From Nautiliaceae bacterium (lineage in GTDB: Bacteria > Campylobacterota > Campylobacteria > Campylobacterales > Nautiliaceae), in assembly GCA_027035735.1 (NCBI GenBank), contig JALVUH010000152.1:1-5347 (forward strand): a stretch of 5,347 nucleotides of DNA, given 5' to 3'. The translations under genes were made by a program, and so were the position numbers. Shown one piece after another: positions 1-5,214 of this stretch; within the stretch, counting starts at the first letter, position 1; each line of letters starts with the position of its first letter. The notes under the pieces were generated by a model that saw nothing but the letters and a program-made list of their open reading frames with translations, was not told the DNA's origin and did not search any database.

Positions 1-280
1 TTTCTAAAAACAATTCATTAAAAAAAGAAAAAATAAAATCACTATCCTCAAAAAAATTTATAAATTCACGGCTAATGCCTAGTTTTTCTACATCTACATT
101 TTTTATCGCTTCAAAAAGATACTTTTTCCTCAAATCCTTATCAATAAATTTTTTATTATCAACTACTATAATTTTTCCTAAAAAATCCCCTAAAGTAGTA
201 TATTTATCAAGAAATTGATTATCTTTACTTTCAAGCCACTTTCTTATCTGACGAGAGGTTGTAAATATTTTAAGATTCAT
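1..280 (-). CDS. addB: AddB-like DNA repair nuclease/helicase subunit, N-terminal 93 codons (runs off window)
   Basis: This is the first 93 codons of a gene that continues past base 1. The protein begins MNLKIFTTSRQIRKWLE and contains IDKDLRKKYLFEAIKNVD and a Phe-rich stretch ending FFNELFLE. From memory, this opening (a 'TSR' motif, then a helical segment with LR..YL.EAIKN) is typical of the AddB/RecB-like proteins of Campylobacterota, which work with AddA to process double-strand DNA ends for RecA. The helicase-like core and the C-terminal PD-(D/E)XK nuclease would lie outside the window and cannot be checked. The ATG (280-278) overlaps the stop of the upstream gene as ATGA, and an AAAGG sits 6 bases upstream (291-287), so translation is probably coupled to the glycosylase-like gene. 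It is the last visible gene of the left operon. The family call rests only on N-terminal resemblance. Confidence 0.75.
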   Translation of the reverse strand, partial: MNLKIFTTSRQIRKWLESKDNQFLDKYTTLGDFLGKIIVVDNKKFIDKDLRKKYLFEAIKNVDVEKLGISREFINFFEDSDFIFSFFNELFLE

Positions 281-1125
281 TCAGTGCCTTTATTTTTAAT
301 ACATTCTTTTTCTTGTAATTTTTGTTTAAACAATTTAATATTATCTAATAAAATTTTATTAATTTTTTTAAGTTCATCTTTGTATGATTTAGATCTTGGA
401 TTTATTATATTTTTTTTATTATAATTTTCATTATTTACCATTTCACTATTTATTATTCCACTTTCAATAGAAATAACTTCAGCTTTTGTAATTTCAGGAA
501 CATTTTTTTTATTTTTATGTCTTTTTGTATCTTTTAGATAATCTAAATCAATAATTCTATATAGTGCATTTGCATAAGTTGGTTCTAATTCAAAATTTAA
601 TCCAACTCTTCTTGAATGGAGAAGTAAGTTTTTTTTGTCTTTTCTCAATAATTTGATTTCACATTTATTATTATCACTAAAAAATTCACTAAGCTCCCTA
701 TAATCATATTTGTTAAAATAATCAATAATAAATTTTCTAACATTAGCAGGACCACTGATATATTCTTCCTTAATTTCAATTCCTCTAATTAAAATACCTC
801 CATAATATTCATCATTGCCAAATGTAATATCAATTCCTCCACGTCCATCTATTTTTTTATGTACGTATAATTTACAACATTTTTTTTGTAATCTATCTAA
901 ATGAGTATAAATATCTGGATGTTTACAATCAAAAAAATAAAACTCTATTTCTTTTAACTCTATTTCTAAAACTTTATTGTTTTCTTTATCTTCAATTTTT
1001 AACATACATTCATTCATCAATTCTTTTGCAGTTTCATAAAATATACATTGCATTTCTTCAACACTGCCATTTGATTTTTCTATATTTTCTTGTAACTTTC
1101 CAATAACTTCTTTCATAACTTCCAT
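277..1125 (-). CDS. MPG/AAG-fold (3-methyladenine DNA glycosylase-like) protein
   Basis: The protein has about 282 residues, counted here from the ATG at 1125. That start has AAGGAG 6 bases upstream (1137-1132); the GTG at 1128 would leave only 3. I do not recognise a named gene, but residues ~59-190 follow the motif order of alkyladenine glycosylase: EIEFY (like ETEAY, giving a possible catalytic Glu61 and Tyr63), a DCKHPDIYTH stretch, LYVH (86-89, like LYVY), a GGID segment (Asp99 where AAG has Asn169), GGILIRGIE (109-117, like VLLRALEP, Arg114), SGPANV (124-129, like CSGPGRL), then HSRRVGLNF and a YRIIDLDYL segment resembling the final RxGI...WRFY part. The N-terminal ~58 residues are helical, and the C-terminal ~75 are Asn/Lys-rich and probably coiled coil. 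The family acts in base excision repair by cleaving the N-glycosidic bond of damaged purines. Activity here is inference, since Asn169 is replaced. It is coupled to addB by a 4-base ATGA overlap. Confidence 0.6.
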   Translation of the reverse strand: MEVMKEVIGKLQENIEKSNGSVEEMQCIFYETAKELMNECMLKIEDKENNKVLEIELKEIEFYFFDCKHPDIYTHLDRLQKKCCKLYVHKKIDGRGGIDITFGNDEYYGGILIRGIEIKEEYISGPANVRKFIIDYFNKYDYRELSEFFSDNNKCEIKLLRKDKKNLLLHSRRVGLNFELEPTYANALYRIIDLDYLKDTKRHKNKKNVPEITKAEVISIESGIINSEMVNNENYNKKNIINPRSKSYKDELKKINKILLDNIKLFKQKLQEKECIKNKGTE

Positions 1126-1131
1126 CACTTT

Positions 1132-1137
1132 CTCCTT
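1132..1137 (-). promoter_or_regulatory. Ribosome binding site deciding the start of the glycosylase-like gene
   Basis: AAGGAG on the minus strand lies 6 bases before the ATG at 1125 but only 3 before the GTG at 1128, so the ATG is the better start. It sits in the 54-base spacer after the FtsZ-like gene, so this gene has its own ribosome entry. Confidence 0.7.
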
Positions 1138-1179
1138 TTTTTGTAATTTTACTTAAATATCTGTAGACACTTAAAATTC

Positions 1180-1536
1180 TTAACAATTTAAATTTATTCC
1201 AGTAAAGATTAAATTAATTTTTATTTTTTCATTTTTAGTAAATTCATATCCAAATATCATATCTGCATCTTCATGGGCTAACTCTTCAATAATACTTAAA
1301 AAGTCGTAAATATCAGAATCTGGTAAATTTTCACTAATTTCAAATTTTACAACTACTCCTTTTGGAGTAAATTTAAAATTTTTAATTTTTTCTATACATT
1401 GTTCCATTTTTTTACAATTGATTGTTTTTATATACGAAAATCCTTCATAAGAAAAGATTTCATCTAAATCATCCATTTTGATATCTATATTCATATCATT
1501 TTTAGTTTTAAAACTTATTATTTGGCTTATTTTCAT
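1180..1536 (-). CDS. Stand-alone FtsZ-like T7-loop plus C-terminal domain protein (no GTPase domain)
   Basis: The protein has 118 residues from the ATG at 1536. I prefer this start because AAAGG (1548-1544) lies 7 bases upstream; the alternative ATG at 1551, adding 5 residues, has no such site but overlaps the previous stop as ATGA. Numbered from 1536, the order matches FtsZ from the T7 loop to the end of its globular C-terminal domain: MNIDIKMDDLDEIF (15-28; FtsZ has NVDFADVRTVM), GFSYI (32-36, like GYAMMG), a helix CIEKIKNFKF (47-56), KGVVVKFEI (59-67, like GVLVNI), LPDSDIYDFLSIIEELA (71-87), DADMIFGYEF (90-99, like DANIIFG) and KIKINLIFTGI (104-114, like VRVTVIATG). The nucleotide-binding domain with its GGGTGTG motif is absent. 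The T7 Asp equivalents are present but spaced two residues wider. It is tightly placed in the operon with its own ribosome binding site, so it does not look like decayed ftsZ. A role in modulating FtsZ is inference. Confidence 0.7.
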   Translation of the reverse strand: MKISQIISFKTKNDMNIDIKMDDLDEIFSYEGFSYIKTINCKKMEQCIEKIKNFKFTPKGVVVKFEISENLPDSDIYDFLSIIEELAHEDADMIFGYEFTKNEKIKINLIFTGINLNC

Positions 1537-1547
1537 TTTAATGCCTT

Positions 1548-1853
1548 TCATTTATCTAACACAATTATTTCACAATGTCCAATTTTACTGTTTTTTAATC
1601 TTTTAAAGAATTCTTTTTTACTGATAGTTTGTGGAAGAATGTAATAATTTTTATCATAAAAACGAATTTCTAATTTACCATCATCATTCCATTCATACGA
1701 AATTTCAAAATCTCCTTTATCAGTAGGAATAAAAATAAAATTTTCAAAAACTACATTGGTTATTTTAATAATTTCACACAATTCATTAACACTAAACATT
1801 TCTTTAAATTGATAATTCAATCTTTCTATTATTTCAGAACAATTTATTTCCAT
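1548..1853 (-). CDS. Hypothetical protein, 101 residues
   Basis: I do not recognise this protein. It begins MEINCSEIIERLNYQFKEMF, probably a helix, followed by a mixed alpha/beta body with a clear beta pair around FEISYEWNDDGKLEIRFYD (residues ~48-66). A basic helix KKEFFKRLKNSK and a final strand GHCEIIVLDK close it. There is no signal peptide, membrane segment or obvious catalytic motif, so it is probably cytosolic. The ATG is preceded by AAGGAAGGA 7 bases upstream and lies 1 base after the stop of the preceding ~100-residue gene, so translation is probably coupled. Its stop precedes the FtsZ-like start by 11 bases. Its size and acidic/aromatic mix resemble small immunity or antitoxin-like proteins in a general way only; no function is claimed. 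Confidence 0.7.
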   Translation of the reverse strand: MEINCSEIIERLNYQFKEMFSVNELCEIIKITNVVFENFIFIPTDKGDFEISYEWNDDGKLEIRFYDKNYYILPQTISKKEFFKRLKNSKIGHCEIIVLDK

Positions 1854-1854
1854 T

Positions 1855-2157
1855 TTAGTTTCCTTCCTTTATTAATTTCCCATGTGTATTAAATTTAGAA
1901 TAAATTCTGCCGTTTACTATCGGTGCATACGGAGAATCAGATAACAAATAATATTTAACTTCAACTCTTTTAGAAAAATATTCTAAAAAGCGGTTTTTCA
2001 AATAATGTTTTTGGATTATTATTTTTAATTCATCATTTGAAGGCATGGTCTTAAATTCGACAACTCTTTTGTTATAATGTTTTTTAATAAAAAACGAATC
2101 AAACCCCATTTTTGGATTTAAAACTTTTTCTGTATATACAGCTACTAAATAAATCAT
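1855..2157 (-). CDS. Hypothetical protein, 100 residues
   Basis: I do not recognise this protein. From the ATG at 2157 it has 100 residues, beginning MIYLVAVYTEKVLNPKMGFD and ending with a loop-rich part containing SDSPYAPIVNGRIYSKF. It is basic, with many Lys, Tyr and Phe residues, and has no membrane segment from this start. An in-frame ATG at 2211 would add an 18-residue hydrophobic/basic extension, but that would overlap the GNAT gene by 53 bases and has no ribosome binding site. The 2157 start follows the GNAT stop by a single base (TAG-A-ATG). No Shine-Dalgarno sequence is visible there either, so it probably depends on ribosomes terminating on the GNAT gene. It is followed 1 base later by the 101-residue gene, and the two may form a functional pair. 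That they form a complex is inference. Confidence 0.65.
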   Translation of the reverse strand: MIYLVAVYTEKVLNPKMGFDSFFIKKHYNKRVVEFKTMPSNDELKIIIQKHYLKNRFLEYFSKRVEVKYYLLSDSPYAPIVNGRIYSKFNTHGKLIKEGN

Positions 2158-2158
2158 T

Positions 2159-2686
2159 CTAATTCTTTTTATATGTTTTGTTATTACAAGGTTCAATATT
2201 AGAAAAAACATTAACGAACTTATCTTTATGTTTTAAAAAATCAAATTTGTAATAAAGAAATTTACCTTCTTTTTTATATAATTCAAACCCAAATTTTTCA
2301 TAAAGTTTTCTTGCTTTTTTAAATTCATCATAATCTTCCGTATAAAGATATAAAAATTTTTTAGTTTGAGCTTTATAGATTGCAAAATTCAAAAGTTTCT
2401 TTCCAAATCCTTTATTTCTGTATTTTTTATCCACACAAAACCATCCAAGCCAATAAAAATCTTTATCATAAGCATATAAGCCTGTTATTCCTATAACCTT
2501 TTCATCTTCAATCAAAACATAATATTTTAATTCTGTAAATCCATGTTTTTGTAGATAATCTTTATATTTTTCAGGATAAATAGAACTTCTCAAAGTTAAT
2601 TTTTCTTCTTCAATAGGTTGAAAAATTTTTTCAATAAGTTTTTCTGCTTCATTTAAATATCTTTCATTCAACGGCACAATTTTCAT
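2159..2686 (-). CDS. GNAT-family N-acetyltransferase
   Basis: The protein has 175 residues, usual for a single-domain GNAT. GNAT enzymes transfer an acetyl group from acetyl-CoA to an amine on a small molecule or protein. The fold is visible in order: an N-terminal strand MKIVPLNERYLNEAEKL, strands YYVLIEDEKVIGITGLYAY (55-73) and DFYWLGWFCV (76-85), then the acetyl-CoA pyrophosphate-binding motif A, RNKGFGKKLL (90-99, matching R/QxxGxG/A). The C-terminal ARKLYEKFGF (125-134) helix-turn is typical of the family. The core ends near residue 150, and a polar tail of about 25 residues follows. The substrate cannot be told from the sequence. The ATG has AAGGAG 5 bases upstream (2697-2692). It is the first gene of the left operon, directly downstream of the divergent AT-rich spacer. 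Confidence 0.9.
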   Translation of the reverse strand: MKIVPLNERYLNEAEKLIEKIFQPIEEEKLTLRSSIYPEKYKDYLQKHGFTELKYYVLIEDEKVIGITGLYAYDKDFYWLGWFCVDKKYRNKGFGKKLLNFAIYKAQTKKFLYLYTEDYDEFKKARKLYEKFGFELYKKEGKFLYYKFDFLKHKDKFVNVFSNIEPCNNKTYKKN

Positions 2687-2706
2687 TGTTTCTCCTTTTT
2701 TGTGCC

Positions 2707-2712
2707 ATTGTA
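2707..2712 (-). promoter_or_regulatory. Possible -10 element for the left operon
   Basis: TACAAT on the minus strand lies 20 bases upstream of the GNAT start codon. It would give a leader of roughly a dozen bases with the AAGGAG near its 5' end. No good -35 is seen, which is common in Campylobacterota promoters, where AT-periodic upstream DNA replaces it. The local AT-richness makes chance matches likely. Confidence 0.3.
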
Positions 2713-2810
2713 AAACTGAAACTTTAAAAATTCCTTAAAATAAAATATTTAACTTTTTTATAAAAATTAATTAAAATTTTAAAAATTAAAATAGTTTATT
2801 TAAAAGCATT

Positions 2811-2816
2811 TATAAA
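2811..2816 (+). promoter_or_regulatory. Possible -10 element for the methyltransferase gene
   Basis: TATAAA lies 42 bases before the TTG start, with periodic A- and T-runs upstream (2757-2800), as seen in AT-rich epsilonproteobacterial promoters. The predicted leader is about 35 bases and includes the AAAAGGA ribosome site. Chance matches are likely in DNA this AT-rich. Confidence 0.3.
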
Positions 2817-2846
2817 TCTTAAACTTTTTAATATTTAACTACACAA

Positions 2847-2853
2847 AAAAGGA
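2847..2853 (+). promoter_or_regulatory. Ribosome binding site supporting a TTG start
   Basis: AAAAGGA lies 5 bases before the TTG at 2859. No in-frame ATG is found until Met110, which lies beyond the conserved LYHGRG motif, so the TTG is the best-supported start of the methyltransferase. Confidence 0.65.
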
Positions 2854-2858
2854 TACTT

Positions 2859-3698
2859 TTGCTTTCATTACCAATAAACCTTAATAAAGAGTTTAAGCGT
2901 CTATATCACGGAAGAGGAGAGAAAAAATATAAATTTTTAACAATTGATAGTATTGATGAGGTTTTGTTTGTGCAGTTTTATGAAAAAGTTGATGAGAAGC
3001 CTTTCTTAGAATTTTTAAAAGACTATATCAAAAACTCCCGACACAAACATATAATAGTTAAAAGAAGATATTCAAACGAAACTTACGCTTTTATAGGAGA
3101 AATACCTCAAAAATACTATGCAATAGAAAACGGCTTTAAATTTATACTAAACTTTTATAACCAAAACATAGGATATTTCGGTGATATGAAAAATACGCGA
3201 AAATACATTGAAAAATTTTCAAAAGATAAAAAAGTCTTAAACCTTTTTGCTTATACTTGCGGATTTTCTATGTATGCAAGGCGTGGGGGAGCTAGCGAAA
3301 TTATCAATGTAGATATGAATAAAAATGTCCTAATCACTGGACAAAAAAATCATCAAATTAACAATTTAAATTTAAAAAACATAAGATTTTTAAGAAGAGA
3401 TGTATTAAAATCAAATTTTAAAAAATTTGCTCCATTTGATGTAATTATAATTGACCCACCTTCTTTTCAAAAAGGAAGCTTTATTGCGAGTAAAGATTAT
3501 AAAAAAATAATAAAAAGCCTAAAAGACATTTCACACAAAAACACAACTCTAATAGCCTGTGTAAATTCTCCAAAAATTAATAAAGAAGATTTAATTAATT
3601 TAGTAGAAAAAGAGAGTAATTTTAAATACAAAGAGGAGGTAAAACCTCCAAAAGAATATACAAATTCTACTCTCAAAAGTTTAGTTTTTAGTGTTTAA
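2859..3698 (+). CDS. Class I SAM-dependent methyltransferase, RlmI/RlmK-related (COG1092-like short form)
   Basis: The protein has 279 residues from a TTG start with AAAAGGA 5 bases upstream. Motifs in order are LYHGRG (15-20), the QNIGYFGDMKNTR segment (102-114) that precedes the Rossmann fold in this group, SAM-binding motif I VLNLFAYTCGFS (126-137), NVD (150-152) with the acidic residue for the SAM ribose, RRDVL (179-183), motif IV DPPSFQKGSF (199-208), and ACVNSPK (233-239, the position of the CLNAP motif in relatives). These place it with RlmI- and RlmK-related rRNA methyltransferases. It lacks the N-terminal PUA domain of RlmI (about 400 residues) and resembles the shorter, mostly uncharacterised bacterial group, so the substrate (probably rRNA) and methylated atom are uncertain. 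It is divergent from the GNAT operon and convergent with mrp, overlapping its coding end by 11 bases. Confidence 0.87.
   Translation: MLSLPINLNKEFKRLYHGRGEKKYKFLTIDSIDEVLFVQFYEKVDEKPFLEFLKDYIKNSRHKHIIVKRRYSNETYAFIGEIPQKYYAIENGFKFILNFYNQNIGYFGDMKNTRKYIEKFSKDKKVLNLFAYTCGFSMYARRGGASEIINVDMNKNVLITGQKNHQINNLNLKNIRFLRRDVLKSNFKKFAPFDVIIIDPPSFQKGSFIASKDYKKIIKSLKDISHKNTTLIACVNSPKINKEDLINLVEKESNFKYKEEVKPPKEYTNSTLKSLVFSV
3607..3674 (-). terminator. Probable intrinsic terminator of mrp, a nested hairpin inside the methyltransferase 3' end
   Basis: An outer perfect 7-base inverted repeat, GAGAGTA (3612-3618) and TACTCTC (3668-3674), encloses a short further ATTT/AAAT pairing and an inner 6-base stem GGAGGT (3635-3640) / ACCTCC (3644-3649) with a 3-base loop. 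On the minus strand the outer stem is followed directly by five T (3611-3607), as expected of an intrinsic terminator 14 bases past the mrp stop. On the plus strand the trailing T-run is weaker. The outer loop is long, so stability should be computed. Confidence 0.45.
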
Positions 3699-4806
3699 CA
3701 CTACAAGCACTTGGCGCTCCATTTACTCCATAAATTGGTTGAATCATCTCATTTCCTGCTAAATCTTCACTTAAAACATAATCAATAAATTCAATCAATT
3801 CTTTTGCAGCTTTGCTAAATCTTTTACTACTTTCACTCTCAGGTCTAGCTACTACAATCGGTCTTCCTGTATCTCCACCTTCTCTAATTTCTGGCTCAAT
3901 TGGGATTTGAGCTAAAACCTTAGTATCATACTCTTTTGCTAAAGTTGCTGCAGCACCTTTTCCAAAAATATCATACTCCATTCCACAATTTGGACAAATA
4001 AATCCGCTCATATTCTCAATTATTCCAGCAATTGGAATATGAAGTTGCTTGAACATATCAAGACTTCTTTTTGCATCATCAACTGCTACTGTTTGAGGAG
4101 TTGTAACTGCTACTCCTGCTGTAACTGGAACTTGTTGAGCCATTGTCATTTGAGCATCACCTGTTCCTGGAGGCATATCAATTACAAGAATATCAAGTTC
4201 TCCCCAATCAACATCTTCCATAAATTGTTGAAGTGCCTTTACAAGCATAGCACCTCTCCACATTAAAGCTTTTCCCTCAGGCAGTAAATTTGCCATAGAG
4301 ATAAATTTAACTCCATAATTTTCAAAAGGTTTTACTTTATTTCCTACAACTTCTGGTTTTCTATCTTGCATTCCAAGCATTCTTGCTACATTTGGACCAT
4401 AAATATCACCATCAAGAATTCCTACTTTTTTGCCTTCTTTAGCAAGTGCAAGTGCTAAATTTACTGCTGTTGTAGATTTTCCAACTCCACCTTTACCACT
4501 ACTTACCATTACAAAAGATTTAACAGTTGGCATTTTATTAACGCCTCTAGAGCTTGTCTCTCTTGGTTTTTTAGGTCTTATGATATTAACACTTGCTTCA
4601 ATTCCAATTTTTCTAAGCTCATCAATTGTAGTGTCGTTTAATTTTTGAGCAACCTCATCATCGCTTGATGGAATTTGGTAAGTAATAATAGCTTTTTTCC
4701 CATCTTCGCTCACTTCAATATCTTTTACAAATCCAAAATCAACTACACTCTTTTTAAACCCTGGATAAACTACATTTTTTAGGGCTTCTTTAATTTTTTC
4801 TTTCAC
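3688..4806 (-). CDS. mrp: Mrp/ApbC family iron-sulfur cluster carrier ATPase
   Basis: The protein has 372 residues, full length for bacterial Mrp. It is a cytosolic P-loop ATPase of the Mrp/NBP35 group that binds and delivers [4Fe-4S] clusters to apoproteins. An N-terminal MIP18-like (DUF59) domain occupies about residues 1-75. The deviant Walker A GKGGVGKST is at 104-112, LDGDIYGPN (A') at 131-139, and Walker B with DILVIDMPPGTGD at 205-217. The cluster-bridging CPNC is at 271-274 inside GFICPNCG. The tail after ~350 (GNEMIQPIYGVNGAPSACSV) is Gly/Asn-rich. The start is GTG with AAGGAG 5 bases upstream (4817-4812). It lies downstream of thiC and the VapBC remnant; ThiC is itself a [4Fe-4S] radical-SAM enzyme, so the pairing makes functional sense. 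The 3' end overlaps the convergent methyltransferase gene. Confidence 0.97.
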   Translation of the reverse strand: MKEKIKEALKNVVYPGFKKSVVDFGFVKDIEVSEDGKKAIITYQIPSSDDEVAQKLNDTTIDELRKIGIEASVNIIRPKKPRETSSRGVNKMPTVKSFVMVSSGKGGVGKSTTAVNLALALAKEGKKVGILDGDIYGPNVARMLGMQDRKPEVVGNKVKPFENYGVKFISMANLLPEGKALMWRGAMLVKALQQFMEDVDWGELDILVIDMPPGTGDAQMTMAQQVPVTAGVAVTTPQTVAVDDAKRSLDMFKQLHIPIAGIIENMSGFICPNCGMEYDIFGKGAAATLAKEYDTKVLAQIPIEPEIREGGDTGRPIVVARPESESSKRFSKAAKELIEFIDYVLSEDLAGNEMIQPIYGVNGAPSACSVKH

Positions 4807-4828
4807 TTTTACTCCTTATAAAATTTTT

Positions 4829-5037
4829 TTATGACTTATATATATTTTTTTTATTTTTGTCAATACACTTTAAAAGTTTTTTATCAAATGTTCTAACATT
4901 ACATAAATAACTTCTGCAATTACTTCACTTGATATAAAAACTTCTTCATTTTCTAAAATCTCTTGAGCTTTATCAGCTTGTTCTTTTATATCATCAGCAA
5001 AATATCTAACAATTATATTAGTATCAACTCTTATCAT
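4829..5037 (-). pseudogene. vapC: VapC-like PIN-domain toxin, internally deleted and frameshifted
   Basis: The ATG at 5037 opens a 55-residue frame (stop at 4870) beginning MIRVDTNIIVRYFADD, with helix QADKAQEILENEEVFIS and then SEVIAEVIYV. This is the start of a PIN ribonuclease toxin with the first two acidic residues, Asp5 and Glu42. After the GTA at 4902-4900 the homology stops. It resumes in another frame (from ~4900 to the stop at 4829) as NVRTFDKKLLKCIDKNKKN, which matches a VapC C-terminus carrying the last active-site Asp of the TFD motif. VapC proteins usually have about 130-140 residues; about 69 codons remain, so roughly 60-70 central codons, including a catalytic Asp region, are missing. 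The first ATG overlaps the antitoxin by 14 bases, normal for vapBC. The truncated peptide may still be made but should have no nuclease activity. A sequencing or assembly error would not explain so large a loss. Confidence 0.82.
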
Positions 5038-5212
5038 AATTAGCTTTAACCCATTTTAGCCATGCATTACTTTCATCTTTTGTATCTTTAACTTTTAAAA
5101 TTCCTCTTAAACTCTTCTTAGGCTTTATCTCAACTCTCAAATCTTTATCTACTAATTCTTCCGGAATTTCAATAGTTATTTTTTTACTTTTTGGATGAAT
5201 ATTTAAAATCAT
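5024..5212 (-). CDS. vapB: VapB-like type II antitoxin
   Basis: The protein has 62 residues. The N-terminal part KKITIEIPEELVDKDLRVEI (10-29) has the strand-helix-strand look of small VapB-type antitoxins (MxxxIPEE..DK.xEV form), giving a DNA-binding dimer. The C-terminal part, with SNAWLKWVKANY, resembles the AW..W/AV segment that wraps the toxin's PIN domain. VapB normally neutralises VapC and represses its own operon. The ATG at 5212 is only 2 bases past the thiC stop and uses AAAGG inside the last thiC codons, so it is expressed from the thiC transcript unless it has its own promoter there. Its TGA overlaps the toxin ATG by 14 bases. With its toxin gene deleted it is now an orphan antitoxin, yet its frame is intact. 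The VapB label rests on context plus weak motif likeness. Confidence 0.78.
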   Translation of the reverse strand: MILNIHPKSKKITIEIPEELVDKDLRVEIKPKKSLRGILKVKDTKDESNAWLKWVKANYDKS

Positions 5213-5214
5213 TT

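Larger units (their letters stand above)
2687..2858. promoter_or_regulatory. AT-rich divergent intergenic region
   Basis: This 172-base spacer between the divergent GNAT and methyltransferase genes is nearly all A and T from ~2720 to 2850, in alternating A- and T-runs. It must hold both promoters. I see no clear operator palindrome, small gene or RNA gene in it. Confidence 0.6.

Noticed and set aside
215..424. Plus-strand 69-residue open frame
   Set aside because: It lies antisense over the end of the glycosylase-like gene and the start of addB, is Phe/Leu/Ile-rich as expected from reading A-rich coding DNA backwards, and has no ribosome site.
2158..2211. Upstream ATG adding an 18-residue hydrophobic/basic leader to the ~100-residue gene
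   Set aside because: It would overlap the GNAT coding region by 53 bases and has no ribosome site; the ATG one base after the GNAT stop is simpler. A signal-anchor reading is not supported.
2159..2686. GNAT as the toxin of a TacT/AtaT-type toxin-antitoxin pair
   Set aside because: Such toxins follow a small ribbon-helix-helix antitoxin gene; here GNAT is first in its operon and neither following small protein looks like that antitoxin.
3635..3649. Short inner hairpin GGAGGT-AAA-ACCTCC as a separate terminator or operator
   Set aside because: No T-run follows the inner stem directly on either strand; it makes better sense as part of the larger nested repeat ending in five T on the minus strand.
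4039..4266. Plus-strand 75-residue open frame rich in Cys, Ser and His
   Set aside because: Fully antisense to the conserved ATPase core of mrp; composition is that of a shadow frame.
4430..4648. Plus-strand 72-residue hydrophobic open frame
   Set aside because: Antisense to the Walker A region of mrp, with no independent evidence of coding.
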